A DNA stretch of 64,000 nucleotides, from assembly GCA_934433485.1 (NCBI GenBank), contig CAKRZR010000003.1:124001-188000 (forward strand), in the 5' to 3' direction. Under the pieces are notes generated by a model, which worked only from the letters and a program-made list of their open reading frames with translations, did not search any database and was not told the DNA's origin. Position 1 is the first letter of the stretch; the number at the start of each line of letters is the position of its first letter. This DNA comes from an uncultured Eubacteriales bacterium (GTDB lineage Bacteria > Bacillota > Clostridia > Oscillospirales > CAG-272). Both the position numbers and the translations under genes were made by a program. Of this stretch, positions 8,601 to 17,679 are shown piece by piece.

Positions 8601-9545
8601 ATGGATTTTCTCTATTTGCTCATCGCGTGTCTCTTTTTCTCCGTGCAGTTTCTTTTTCAGAAAAATTTCCAGAAAAACACGCGCGGCGGATTCGCGGTCT
8701 CGCTCTGGAATCAGTTCGCGGTGTATCTCTGCATGGCGATCTACTTAGCTATAAAAACCCGTTCCTTTGCCGTCAATGGTACCGCGCTGCTCTACTCCGT
8801 TCTGTACGCGGTATCGGGACTGTCGTGCTCCATTGCGTCCTTATTCGCGATGCGCTACGGCAAGGTCTCGGCGGTATCCGGCTTTTGCCTCGCCGGCGGG
8901 ATGGTGCTGCCGTTCTTCTATGGGATCTTCTGGCTCGGCGAAGATGTGACGGTACTGAAAATCGCGGGAATTCTCGTGCTGTGCGCGTCGCTTGTGCCGT
9001 CGCTTTGTGAAAAGGATCCGTCCGGCAAGACGCGTTCCCGCGCGGATCTTCTCAAATACACGCTGTTATCCCTCGTCGTATTCTGCGGCAACGGCTTTGT
9101 GAGCATCTTCTCGAAGGCGCATCAGGTCTCGCCGAACGCCATCGGCACGGATGAATTCGTCCTGCTCAACGCCGTGGTCTGTCTGACGATCACCGGGGTC
9201 GGGATGCTCATTCTGACCGTCGTAACCGGCGCGCGCGGGGACAAAAAGCCGTTTCGCACGGTATTCTACGAGCTTGCCGACGGTCCGATGGCGCCGAAGA
9301 TCTTCTTTCTCTGCGTCGCCATGACCGCCTGCTACGCGCTGTGCAACGGACTCGGGAATATCTTCTCGCTCCGCTGCGCCCTGACGATGGATTCCTCGAT
9401 CCAGTTCCCACTGCTCTCCGGGATCGTGATTTTCCTGACCGCGGTGCTCGGCTGGCTCTGCTTCCGGGAAAAGATCGGCAAGAACAATATCATCAGTCTC
9501 GCGCTGACCGTCGTCGGCATTACGTTATTTATCATTCCGGCTTAA
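8601..9545 (+). CDS. DMT/EamA-type membrane transporter
   Basis: 314 residues made almost entirely of hydrophobic helices, about ten by eye, starting with LYLLIACLFFSVQFLFQKNF, a typical EamA first helix with a positively charged tail. The second half resembles the first in pattern, as in drug/metabolite transporter superfamily proteins. The substrate is unknown. It lies only 16 bases before the next gene and in line with a sugar kinase and a hydroxyacid dehydrogenase, so export or import of a sugar or organic acid is plausible but inferred. Confidence 0.7.
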   Translation: MDFLYLLIACLFFSVQFLFQKNFQKNTRGGFAVSLWNQFAVYLCMAIYLAIKTRSFAVNGTALLYSVLYAVSGLSCSIASLFAMRYGKVSAVSGFCLAGGMVLPFFYGIFWLGEDVTVLKIAGILVLCASLVPSLCEKDPSGKTRSRADLLKYTLLSLVVFCGNGFVSIFSKAHQVSPNAIGTDEFVLLNAVVCLTITGVGMLILTVVTGARGDKKPFRTVFYELADGPMAPKIFFLCVAMTACYALCNGLGNIFSLRCALTMDSSIQFPLLSGIVIFLTAVLGWLCFREKIGKNNIISLALTVVGITLFIIPA

Positions 9546-9561
9546 TGCCAGGGAGAAACTT

Positions 9562-10452
9562 ATGAATCAATATCCATTTGCACACTGGCGGGAAATCGCC
9601 CGCGCCATCGATATGCCCGCGGATGCTGTGAAAGTCGCGGAACCGATAGTGCCGATATTCCTCGAAAACGAACGCTTTTCCCTCATCGCGCTGACCGAAG
9701 CGGTACGGGAAAACAAGCATAAAGCGCAGACCTTTGAAATGATCTACGCAATGTGCGACCGGCAGAATATCGAGCACGACGCCGGTATGATGACCGCGGC
9801 ATTGCTTATCGCGCCCTGTTTCCACGGGGATTACGCGGCGCATGGACTGTCGGACGAGATTTATATCGATTCCATGCGCGACATTAAAGTGTGGAGCGTA
9901 ACGTGCTTTGAAAACCACGGACACTGGGGACTGCGCCAGTTCGGCTGGGTACACAATTTCTTCACACGGGAAATCCTCCGTCTCGGCAGACTGGAATTTC
10001 ACCTGATTTCGTATGAGGGACCGACCTTTGTCTGCGGCGACACAACGGTGCAATCCGGCGATCGGGTCATCAACATCCACATTCCGGCGGACGGACCGTT
10101 CCCGGAGGCAGAAGTTTTGGATTCGTTCCGCCGCGCCTACGATTTCTTCGGGCAGACCGGCTGGGCGGTATTCCATTGCGGCTCGTGGCTGCTCTACGAG
10201 GGAAACCGCGACTTCATGAAGCCGGACTCCAACATCTGCCGCTTTATGGATCACTTCCACATCGTCGCCTCGGAGGGGCGCGCGGACTGCGACGATCTCT
10301 GGCGGATCTTCGGCGTGCGCGATTCCTACGCGCCGGAGGAGCTGCCGCGGAAAACCGGTCTGCAAAGGGCGCTCGCCGCGCATATGGAGAACGGGGGGAC
10401 GATGGGCTCCGGGCTCGGGCTATTTCTCTTTGACGGCAAGACGATCCGGTGA
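9562..10452 (+). CDS. Acyltransferase-like protein (GNAT_C-type)
   Basis: 296 residues, no signal peptide or membrane segment. The C-terminal half contains INIHIPADGPFPEAEVLDSF, then RAYDFF, then VFHCGSWLLYEG and PDSNICRF, a pattern I associate with the C-terminal domain of the two-domain acyltransferase family found mainly in Firmicutes and Actinobacteria (GNAT-like N plus C domains). The biochemical role of that family is poorly known. The gene lies 16 bases after the transporter and 7 bases before the dehydrogenase, implying one mRNA. The family assignment is from memory of the motif, hence moderate confidence. Confidence 0.55.
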   Translation: MNQYPFAHWREIARAIDMPADAVKVAEPIVPIFLENERFSLIALTEAVRENKHKAQTFEMIYAMCDRQNIEHDAGMMTAALLIAPCFHGDYAAHGLSDEIYIDSMRDIKVWSVTCFENHGHWGLRQFGWVHNFFTREILRLGRLEFHLISYEGPTFVCGDTTVQSGDRVINIHIPADGPFPEAEVLDSFRRAYDFFGQTGWAVFHCGSWLLYEGNRDFMKPDSNICRFMDHFHIVASEGRADCDDLWRIFGVRDSYAPEELPRKTGLQRALAAHMENGGTMGSGLGLFLFDGKTIR

Positions 10453-10459
10453 GGTGTGC

Positions 10460-11416
10460 ATGAAAATTGTTGTTTTAGATGGATTTGCCGTGAATCCGGG
10501 GGATCTCTCGTGGGATTTTCTCGACAAATACGGTGACGCGCGTGTGTACGACAAGACAGAGGACAAGGACGCCGCCGCGGTGATCGGAGACGCGGAGATC
10601 GTGTTCACGAACCGGGTGCACATCACGCCCGCGGTGCTGGACGCCTGCCCGCACATCCGCTATGTCTCCGCGCTCGGCACCGGGTACGACATGATCGACG
10701 TCGCCGCCTGCCGGAGCCGTGGGATCGAGGTCTGCAACGTGCCGGGATACTCCACAATGTCGGTGGCGCAGCACGCGTTTACCCTGATGCTGTCCTTTTT
10801 CGCCGATCTCGACGGTCTTGTCGGTATTGTCAAGGATGGCAAATGGACGGGGATCCCGGGATTTCAGTACCAAACGGTGCGTTTTCATGAGCTTGCCGGA
10901 AAAACGGTCGGTATCTACGGCTGCGGCGCGATCGGGGAGGCGTTCGGGCGGATGTGTCAGTCGTTTGGGATGCGCGTGCTCGGCACCAGACGTACAAGGC
11001 AGTCCGGGGAAGAAAACGGGATCGCCTATGTCACACCGCACGCGCTGCTTGCCGCCAGCGACGTCGTCTCCCTGCACTGTCCGCTGACCGACGAGACGCG
11101 CGGCATGGTCGATCGGGATTTCATCGGCCGCATGAAGCCGGGCGCGATCCTCATCAACACGTCGCGCGGCGCGGTCTTGAACGAATCGGACGTAGCGGCG
11201 GCATTGAACGGCGGTCGGCTCGGCGGCGCGGGACTGGATGTACTGGCAAAGGAACCGGCAGATCCGGCAAATCCTCTGCTGACAGCGCAGCATGCCGTCA
11301 TCACCCCGCACTGCGCCTGGACGACACCGGAAGCAAGACTGCGGCTGATCGATATTCTCGACAGGAATCTCGATGCGTTCACGAAAACGGGCGCCGGGAT
11401 CCATCGGGTGCTGTAA
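10460..11416 (+). CDS. D-2-hydroxyacid dehydrogenase (NAD-dependent)
   Basis: 318 residues from the ATG at 10460, which has GGTGAGG upstream and gives the usual MKIVVLDG opening. The NAD-binding motif is YGCGAIGEAFG; the catalytic triad of the family is seen as Arg in INTSRGAV, Glu in LAKEPADP and His in ITPHCAWT. It interconverts a 2-keto acid and a D-2-hydroxy acid; glycerate, phosphoglycerate and lactate dehydrogenases belong here and cannot be told apart by eye. Close spacing to the transporter and acyltransferase-like gene suggests joint use. Confidence 0.9.
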   Translation: MKIVVLDGFAVNPGDLSWDFLDKYGDARVYDKTEDKDAAAVIGDAEIVFTNRVHITPAVLDACPHIRYVSALGTGYDMIDVAACRSRGIEVCNVPGYSTMSVAQHAFTLMLSFFADLDGLVGIVKDGKWTGIPGFQYQTVRFHELAGKTVGIYGCGAIGEAFGRMCQSFGMRVLGTRRTRQSGEENGIAYVTPHALLAASDVVSLHCPLTDETRGMVDRDFIGRMKPGAILINTSRGAVLNESDVAAALNGGRLGGAGLDVLAKEPADPANPLLTAQHAVITPHCAWTTPEARLRLIDILDRNLDAFTKTGAGIHRVL

Positions 11417-11458
11417 TCATTCCGAAAAAACACCATTACACGTAAGAAAGGACACGCC

Positions 11459-12028
11459 ATGCACATTTCTTTTTGCAAGGACGCGTGGGACGAATCCGCC
11501 GTCACCCATGCCTACACCTATCGCTTTCCCTACATCAACCGCTTTCTCCAGCACGAGGACTGCATCGAAAACGGCGCGAACCCGGAGATGGCTGACGGCT
11601 TTGACTACCTCTCCATCATGACGCGTGGAAAATTCCCGCTCGGTTCCAAGATCACCACGCGCTGCTCCTTCTCCGGTAACGCGGCACCCCTGCTCATCTT
11701 CTCCGACGCCTTAGACATGTGCGAGGACGGCGTGTACCGCTACGGCAACTATTTTGAAGTGGTGCTATACAAAAACGGGCTGAACGTGTGGCGGCTCTGG
11801 CGGCAGGACGACGGCAGGGTCTCATGGCACAAGCGGCTCGGCGTGACGTTTCCCGTGTCCGAAAACGAGATCCACACGCTGTCGACGGAGCTGAAGGAAA
11901 ACTACCTCAACATCGCCTTAGACGACATGTGCGTCTCGCTGCGCGCGGAGGATCTCTTCCCCGCTTTCCATCTTGGGATCACCGGCTGTGAGGGTCCCTG
12001 TCTCTTCTACGATATGGCAATCGAATAA
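11459..12028 (+). CDS. Hypothetical protein, possible beta-sandwich
   Basis: 189 residues, cytosolic by appearance (no signal peptide). Not recognised. The sequence is rich in alternating hydrophobic and aromatic stretches (FEVVLYKNGLNVWRLWR, LNIALDDMCVSLRAEDLF), which suggests a jelly-roll or lectin-like fold, but this is only inference. It has a good AAGAAAGGA ribosome-binding site and follows the hydroxyacid dehydrogenase by 42 bases on the same strand, so it likely belongs to the same operon. Confidence 0.6.
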   Translation: MHISFCKDAWDESAVTHAYTYRFPYINRFLQHEDCIENGANPEMADGFDYLSIMTRGKFPLGSKITTRCSFSGNAAPLLIFSDALDMCEDGVYRYGNYFEVVLYKNGLNVWRLWRQDDGRVSWHKRLGVTFPVSENEIHTLSTELKENYLNIALDDMCVSLRAEDLFPAFHLGITGCEGPCLFYDMAIE

Positions 12029-12087
12029 TGCGTACCGCCGCGCCTCTGCTATACTGTAGCCAGACCACATGAAGGAGGGTTACCAAA

Positions 12088-13269
12088 ATGTATGAAAACA
12101 TGGGACAGACCATCGCAAAGCTGCGCAGGGATCGGAATCTGACGCAGGAAAAGCTGGCGGAGCAGCTGGCAGTATCCGCGCAGGCTGTCAGCAAATGGGA
12201 GAACGCGACCTGCTATCCCGACATCGACATGCTCCCACGGCTGGCGCATTTCTTCGGCGTCTCCATCGACACGCTGTTCGGCTACACGGACACGCGCACC
12301 CGGCAGATCGACGAGGTAATCGACCGCATCGATACAATGAACCGGCAAAACAACGGTGAGGATGTAAACCTGGACGAATGCATCGCGTTTGCGAGAGACG
12401 CCGTGCTCCGGTACCCCGGAGAAGAGCGGGTTCTCGTCGCGCTCGCGTCCGTACTGTACAACGCGGGCTATGTCCGGTACGGCGAATACCATCTCACCGA
12501 CGCGGACGGATTCGACATTCTCGACACCGCGCGCCACCGCACCTATGCCGAATGGAAGGAAGCAATCACCTTGTACGAAAAGGCGCTGCGTACCATTCCG
12601 GCAGGCAAAACGAGCGAAAGAGCGATCCGGGAGCTGGCGCAGCTCTATCTGAACACGGGAGAATACGACCGCGCACGTGCCGTTGTGGAAAACGTGCCGG
12701 ACCTCTATGGCACCAGAGACCTGCTCATCGCCACCGCCACGGATGGAAAGGCGCGCGCCGCCGCGTATGGGGAAGCCTTATTGCGCACGGTGCAGCTCGC
12801 GTCCGAGCTGATGGTATCGACCGTCTGCACATATCGGGACAACATGGCGCCGGCAGAAAAGGTGCGCAGTCTCTATGACGCCGTAGCAATCTTCGACCTC
12901 GTATGCACCGATGGCAACTGCGGCACCCACCACTACTACATCGCGCGCGTCTACACGCTCTTGTCCTTCTACCTCTGGCTGGACGGCAGAAAGGACGAAG
13001 CGTTCGACGCGCTGTACAAGGCGTCCGCGCAGTTTGACCGCTATCGGTCCTTTACGCAGAACAGCATCCGCGCCTACACGTCCCCGCTCCTACGGCTGGT
13101 CCCCTATGAGAACGCAGGACAGCGAGCAGACGATGAGACGCCCCCACAGACGGAAAAGCGCAGTCTCGCCGACGATTGGCCGTGGTGGGCAGTCCCCGGA
13201 AACGGCGCGGTCCGTGCGGAGATGGAAGCCGACCCAAGATGGCAGACATGGGTGGACAGTCTGGTGTGA
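12088..13269 (+). CDS. XRE-family transcriptional regulator with C-terminal repeat region
   Basis: 393 residues. Residues 5-60 form a Cro/C1-type helix-turn-helix (IAKLRRDRNLTQEKLAEQL, then VSAQAVSKWENATCYPDIDML). The remaining 330 residues are helical and look like TPR-type repeats (for example ERVLVALASVLYNAGY and AIRELAQLYLNTGEY), a layout common in Firmicutes regulators that sense peptides or ligands through the repeat domain. AAGGAGGG precedes the ATG and a TATACT box lies at 12050-12055. A shared bidirectional terminator separates it from the convergent GNAT gene. Confidence 0.85.
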   Translation: MYENMGQTIAKLRRDRNLTQEKLAEQLAVSAQAVSKWENATCYPDIDMLPRLAHFFGVSIDTLFGYTDTRTRQIDEVIDRIDTMNRQNNGEDVNLDECIAFARDAVLRYPGEERVLVALASVLYNAGYVRYGEYHLTDADGFDILDTARHRTYAEWKEAITLYEKALRTIPAGKTSERAIRELAQLYLNTGEYDRARAVVENVPDLYGTRDLLIATATDGKARAAAYGEALLRTVQLASELMVSTVCTYRDNMAPAEKVRSLYDAVAIFDLVCTDGNCGTHHYYIARVYTLLSFYLWLDGRKDEAFDALYKASAQFDRYRSFTQNSIRAYTSPLLRLVPYENAGQRADDETPPQTEKRSLADDWPWWAVPGNGAVRAEMEADPRWQTWVDSLV

Positions 13270-13286
13270 AAACCTGTTGAAAGCAC

Positions 13287-13331
13287 AAAAAAGCGATTCC
13301 GGATGGAAAAATCCGTTCGGAATCGCTTTTT
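13287..13331. terminator. Bidirectional terminator between XRE regulator and GNAT gene
   Basis: Stem of GCGATTCC (13293-13300) with GGAATCGC (13319-13326), further pairing inside, A-run on the left and T-run on the right, so it works for both convergent genes. Confidence 0.9.
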
Positions 13332-13335
13332 GCAT

Positions 13336-13773
13336 TCACAGTTCTTTTTTCATATAGCGCGGCGCGTACTCCGTGTAGCCGTGCTTCGGATAAAGGGCAT
13401 ACGACTCGTACCACTGCTCCCGCGGTCCGCCCATATGCACTCTGGATACCGTGATCCCCTGCGCGCGCATCCAATCCTCCGCTGTGTGGAGCAGCGCCGT
13501 GCCGATCCCCTGTCGCTTCAGCGAGGGCTTTACATAGAATCTGTGCAGAAACGCCTCCGTGGTGTCCGTGATCCGGGAGTATCCGATACAGCCGATCACC
13601 CGGTCGTCCCCGTCTATCGCCAGCCAGAACATATCCCCGCGGTCGATGTAGGATTCCGTAACGGTGAGCAGATCGGGGTTCAAAGTGGGCTTTCTCCCGA
13701 GCGCTTCCTTTGCGGAAAGAACCAAAAAGAGCATGTCGTCGCGATAGGCGTCATCATAGGGGATGATCTGCAT
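13336..13773 (-). CDS. GNAT-family N-acetyltransferase
   Basis: 145 residues from the ATG at 13773, which has a perfect GGAGG six bases upstream. FYVKPSLKRQGIGTALL is the acetyl-CoA-binding RxxGxG/A motif and the C-terminus (YESYALYPKHGYTEY) is typical of GNAT enzymes acting on small amines. A longer in-frame start at 13830 (MCDDRRL) also has a GGAG upstream and is bracketed by a hairpin. The substrate is unknown. It lies downstream of tRNA-Gln on the same strand. Confidence 0.85.
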   Translation of the reverse strand: MQIIPYDDAYRDDMLFLVLSAKEALGRKPTLNPDLLTVTESYIDRGDMFWLAIDGDDRVIGCIGYSRITDTTEAFLHRFYVKPSLKRQGIGTALLHTAEDWMRAQGITVSRVHMGGPREQWYESYALYPKHGYTEYAPRYMKKEL

Positions 13774-13862
13774 AGGTGACCTCCGGTGGGATTTTAGGGA
13801 GAAGCCGCATAAACGTCGGTCGTCGCACATGGCTTCTCCGGGGGAAAGGCAAACGGACAGAC

Positions 13863-13893
13863 AAAAAATCCCACACAGGCGTGCAGGATTTTT
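13863..13893 (-). terminator. Terminator of tRNA-Gln
   Basis: On the minus strand AAAAATCC pairs with GGATTTTTT around an inner GCAC/GTGT stem, ending in T's. It begins 4 bases after the tRNA. Confidence 0.8.
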
Positions 13894-13897
13894 CCGA

Positions 13898-13969
13898 CTG
13901 GGGTAGCAGGATTCGGACCTGCGAATGCAGCAGTCAAAGTGCTGTGTCTTACCGCTTGACGATACCCCA
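13898..13969 (-). tRNA. tRNA-Gln (anticodon TTG)
   Basis: Minus-strand cloverleaf of 72 bases. The acceptor arms are TGGGGTA and TACCCCA, the D-arm carries AAGCGGTAAG, the anticodon stem-loop CAGCACTTTGACTGCTG gives loop CTTTGAC with anticodon TTG, and the T-arm contains GGTCCGAATCC. The discriminator is G. The 3' CCA is not encoded and must be added by CCA-transferase. Confidence 0.95.
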
Positions 13970-13979
13970 ATATGGGGAT

Positions 13980-14008
13980 ATTATAGCATATCCGCCGGGG
14001 TTTGTCAA
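13980..14008 (-). promoter_or_regulatory. Promoter of tRNA-Gln
   Basis: Minus-strand consensus -35 TTGACA (14003-14008), 17-base spacer, consensus -10 TATAAT (13980-13985), placing the start about ten bases before the tRNA. One of the strongest promoters in the window. Confidence 0.9.
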
Positions 14009-14036
14009 GCGGTTTATCGCGTTTTTTGCACTTCGC

Positions 14037-15388
14037 TCACGCCCGATAATGCGGCAGAAACGCGCCCAGTGCCACGAGACGCTTTTGCAGCTCATGCGTG
14101 TCGATCGCGCGGATGTCGCAGTTTGCCGTGGTGTCGCAGGTCAGCGCCGCACCGACGCCTGCCGCCTGTCCGGTGATGTAGCAGCCCGGCATGACGCGCA
14201 CGGAGGACTGCAGGTTCCGGTCGGTACAGATGCAGCGTCCGGCGACGTAGAGATTCGACAGCCCGGCGACCGTCAGCGCGCGGTATGGGATCCCGTAGCT
14301 TTCGCCCGGCTTATACTGATACTTCTGGATGTCGGCAAGGAATTTCCGGTACCCCTCCGCGGTATTGACCGGCGAATGGATGTCCACGCCGTAGTTGTAC
14401 CGGCCGATCTCGTCCTCGAATACGGCGCGGTTCACAAAGTCGTCGAGCACCAGCCGGTAATCGCAGTCCACCCGTCGGCTTTCGCGGATGCCGAGATAGG
14501 ACGCGGAGTAGAGCAGCTCCGTATCCTCGTACCCGGTCAGGTATTCGCGGTAGTACCTCCGGTATTCCATAAGCTGCCGTCTGCCGCGCACAATGCCCTC
14601 CGTGAGCGACGCGGCTTCTCTGGCGTCCACGTCGTACACATGACCCGCGTTCGATCCGCCGACGCCATTCGGGTACAGCGCGCCGTCCTCACCGCGTGTG
14701 CCCTCCGCGATGGGCCACATGCCGGGCAGATGGCGGTCCTCATTCTGGAACACATGATCCCGGAACGCCGCGTCGATGTTGCGGTTGTCCGGCTTCTTTA
14801 CCCGGCCCCAGTCGATCCCGTCCCAGATCCCGCGAGGGTCGCCGCCATGGTCTTGCCGTTTTCGTCGCCGTATTCGCTGTGCGCGCCCGCGTAATGGGCA
14901 AGATCGCCGTCGCCGGTACAGTCGATGTAAACCTTCGCCCGCACGCCGAACATACTGCCCTTCGCGGCGCAGATCACGGTGTCGATCCGCCCGTCCTTCG
15001 TGATCGCGTCCACGATGGAGGTGTGGAAGAGATACCTCACGCCCGCCTCCTCGATCATGTCGTCGTAGAGCCGCTTGAGCTGCTCCACCGGGATGGACAT
15101 CGGGCAGTACCGCCGGAACCGCGGGAACGCGTCCGCTTTGAGCCTGTCATAGATCTCCCTGCCGATGCCGCCCGCCAAAAAGTTCTGGCCGTCCCCGAAC
15201 GGCATGAACGCCGGAACGAGCATGGTGACCGCCGCGCCGCCGAACGCGGAGAACGAATCGACAACGAACACCTGCTTCCCTTGTCTCGCGCACGCGATGG
15301 CGGCGGCAATTCCGGCAGGACCTCCTCCGGCGACAAACACGTCCGGCGTATAGCGGATCTCAAGCCTCTTTTCATACGTAAATTCCAT
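14037..15388 (-). pseudogene. FAD-dependent oxidoreductase, broken by a single-base frameshift
   Basis: Two minus-strand frames together make one FAD_oxidored-type protein. The N-terminal part (start 15388, AGGAGG upstream) has the FAD loop VAGGGPAGIAAAIACARQG and CTGDGDLA; it runs out of frame near 14830. The C-terminal part continues with GIDWGRVKKPDN (read in the next frame), then NLYVAGRC and CYITGQAAG, the usual C-terminal FAD motif. Adding one base at the CCC run 14829-14831 (plus strand) joins them into 451 codons including the stop, with no other defect. Either a recent loss-of-function deletion or an assembly error in a homopolymer. Relatives oxidise diverse organic substrates. Confidence 0.85.
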
Positions 15389-15434
15389 AAGTGTCCTCCT
15401 GAAACCGGCTCTGCATGACCGGTTGTTTTTCTGT

Positions 15435-15463
15435 AGTATACCGCATCGGCACGCGGATTGCAA
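15435..15463 (-). promoter_or_regulatory. Promoter of the FAD oxidoreductase
   Basis: Minus-strand -35 TTGCAA (15458-15463), 17-base spacer, -10 TATACT (15435-15440). The gene starts about 45 bases downstream. Confidence 0.75.
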
Positions 15464-15566
15464 GGAAAAGAAGCACGAAAAACCGGAAAAAACGAATATA
15501 CAGCCCGCGCCGTCGGTCCGTTTGCTTTCCGTGCGCGAAAAATCGCATGAAAAAGCGAAAACACCC

Positions 15567-15595
15567 TTGTAAAAGCGCGCGTTTTTTGCTATACT
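15567..15595 (+). promoter_or_regulatory. Promoter of hisS
   Basis: Plus-strand -35 TTGTAA (15567-15572), 17-base spacer, -10 TATACT (15590-15595). The leader to the hisS ATG is only about 55 bases, with no T-box. Confidence 0.75.
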
Positions 15596-15656
15596 ATAGG
15601 ATAATCGGTTTTCTTTTTATCATAGGGGAACCAATGCGGAAGAAGGAACAACAAAT

Positions 15657-16907
15657 ATGGAAAAAATTATGAAGCCGCGCGGGACGATGGACATTCTGGC
15701 GCCCGACGTATATACATGGAATTATATCGAAAAGGTAGTACGCGATGTAGCGGCACGATTCGGATTCTCCGAAGTGCGCGTACCGACGTTTGAGGAGATC
15801 GGGTTGTTCCGGCGCGGCGTCGGCGAATCCACGGACGTGGTGCAGAAGGAAATGTACACGTTCACGGACAAAGACGGTGCGATGTACGCGCTTCGTCCGG
15901 AGGGAACGGCGTCGGTGGCGCGCGCGATCATCGAAAACGGCAAGGCGTCGGACACGCTGCCGCTCAAATATTTCTACATCATCAACTGCTTCCGGTACGA
16001 AAAGCCGGAGGCGGGCAGAAGCCGTGAATTCGTGCAGTTCGGGACGGAAATGTTCGGCGCACCCGGTGCGGGAGCGGATTTCACGATCATCTCTCTGGCG
16101 TCCACGGCGATCCGGGAGCTGGGGATCACGAACGTGCGGCTCCACATCAACTCCATCGGCTGTCCGCAGTGCCGCCCTGTATACCGGGAGAAATTGCAGG
16201 AATATCTGCGCGCGCACAAGGATGAATTATGCGACACTTGTATCGCGCGTATGGAGACAAATCCGCTCCGTGTCCTCGACTGCAAGAACGACTCGTGCAA
16301 AAAGGTGGCGGAAGGCGCGCCGCACACGATCGATCATCTCTGCACGGATTGCGAAGCGCATTTGCATGAATTGCAGGCGGATCTGGACGCGGCGGGAATC
16401 CCGTATGTGATGGATCCGCACATTGTCCGCGGACTGGACTACTACACGCGCACGGTCTTTGAGTTCATCGCGGAGGGCATTGGCGCGCAGAGCACGGTAT
16501 GCGGCGGCGGACGGTACGACGGTCTCATGGAGGAGTTGGGCGGTCCGAAGATGGCGGGCATCGGCTTCGCCATGGGCATCACGCGGCTCATTCTGGCGAT
16601 GCAGCAGTGCGGGGTTACGATCGAGAACCCGAACAAGCCGAAATTATACATTGCGTCGATGGGCAAAGCGGCGGAGCAGCGTGCGCTGACGATCGTGAAC
16701 GGTCTGCGCGCCGCCGGTGTAAACGCGGACTGCGATGTACTGAGCCGCAGTCTGAAGGCGCAGATGAAATACGCGGACAAGATCGGCGCGCAATACGTTC
16801 TGATGCTCGGCGACAACGAGATTGAAACAGGCGTCGCCGTTCTCAAGGAAATGGCAACCGGCGAACAGCGCGACGTGCGCATTGAGGAGATCGGCGCGGC
16901 ATTATAA
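15657..16907 (+). CDS. hisS: Histidyl-tRNA synthetase
   Basis: 416 residues, standard class II HisRS. Motif 2 is seen in YFYIINCFRYEKPEAGRSREFVQFG, the His-specific motifs are RGLDYYTRTVFEF and GGGRYDGL, and the C-terminal anticodon-binding domain starts with KPKLYIASMGKAA. It charges tRNA-His. AGAAGGAA lies upstream of the start. It heads a run of hisS, a MazG-like gene and aspS; hisS-aspS adjacency is common in Firmicutes, but the gene between them is not usual. Confidence 0.97.
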   Translation: MEKIMKPRGTMDILAPDVYTWNYIEKVVRDVAARFGFSEVRVPTFEEIGLFRRGVGESTDVVQKEMYTFTDKDGAMYALRPEGTASVARAIIENGKASDTLPLKYFYIINCFRYEKPEAGRSREFVQFGTEMFGAPGAGADFTIISLASTAIRELGITNVRLHINSIGCPQCRPVYREKLQEYLRAHKDELCDTCIARMETNPLRVLDCKNDSCKKVAEGAPHTIDHLCTDCEAHLHELQADLDAAGIPYVMDPHIVRGLDYYTRTVFEFIAEGIGAQSTVCGGGRYDGLMEELGGPKMAGIGFAMGITRLILAMQQCGVTIENPNKPKLYIASMGKAAEQRALTIVNGLRAAGVNADCDVLSRSLKAQMKYADKIGAQYVLMLGDNEIETGVAVLKEMATGEQRDVRIEEIGAAL

Positions 16908-16968
16908 AGGGAGCGAGGGGAACGGTCGCCCCTCCGGAAATGGAATGTGTACATCGGAGGTTTTTTCT

Positions 16969-17652
16969 ATGGCGGATGCGCGGATCGGGGAATTTCTGGA
17001 GATGCAGCACCGGCTTGCGGTGGAGAAGGACTGGATCGGCAACCGGGTGCCGGAGATGGGGCACATGAGCTTGCTCTGGTCCATTGACGAGCTGGGAGAG
17101 GTGATCGCGATCCTCAAGAAAAAGGGAGCGGCGGCGGTCATGGAAAACGAGAGTGTCCGGGCGCATTTCACGGAGGAGATCGCGGATGTATTCATGTATC
17201 TCTTCGACATGATGGAGTGCTACGGAATCACGGCGGAGGAATTTACCGCGGCATATACCGCGAAATTCCGGCGGAACATGGGTCGTGACTGGCGTGAAAA
17301 CGACGCGTTATACGAAAACAGCGAAAGTGGAATTCGATATGTATGCTTCGCGCCATCGGTATTCGGCGATACGCCATCGCAGGCGGCGCATCTGCTGGAA
17401 TCCCTCACAAAGACCGATCTCGTGTTGGCAATTGTCTCCGACACGGCGCCGATTGGTCTGGATTGTGACGGCATAACGCTCGTATCGGACATGGCTGTCC
17501 CGGACGGATACACAGCTGCACAGTGTCTGTTCTGCGTATCGGATGCACAAGCCCGTATTCCCGTCGGCGCAAAACGGTTTCTGCTCCATTTTGATTCTCC
17601 GGAGAACGCGGAAAACGGCTGGGGCACGCTGCTCGGCGTACTTGGCTTTTGA
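16969..17652 (+). CDS. MazG-like NTP pyrophosphohydrolase domain with unknown C-terminal domain
   Basis: 227 residues. The ATG at 16969 is chosen because CGGAGG lies eight bases upstream. Residues 30-105 carry the all-alpha NTP-PPase metal motif: ELGEV (Glu41, Glu44) and EEIADVFMYLFDMM (Glu70, Asp73), as in MazG and dUTPase-like enzymes. About 115 further residues (beta-rich by look, for example TDLVLAIVSDTAPIGLD) match nothing I recognise. The enzyme probably hydrolyses a (d)NTP to (d)NMP and pyrophosphate. It sits between hisS and aspS, 61 bases after hisS, presumably cotranscribed. Confidence 0.7.
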   Translation: MADARIGEFLEMQHRLAVEKDWIGNRVPEMGHMSLLWSIDELGEVIAILKKKGAAAVMENESVRAHFTEEIADVFMYLFDMMECYGITAEEFTAAYTAKFRRNMGRDWRENDALYENSESGIRYVCFAPSVFGDTPSQAAHLLESLTKTDLVLAIVSDTAPIGLDCDGITLVSDMAVPDGYTAAQCLFCVSDAQARIPVGAKRFLLHFDSPENAENGWGTLLGVLGF

Positions 17653-17679
17653 TACACGATTTTGAGAGGAAGTGGTCCT

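Noticed and set aside
15595..15660. A T-box riboswitch before hisS or aspS
   Set aside because: The leader of hisS is only about 55 bases and no TGGGTGGNACCGCG-type T-box or specifier stem was found before either gene.
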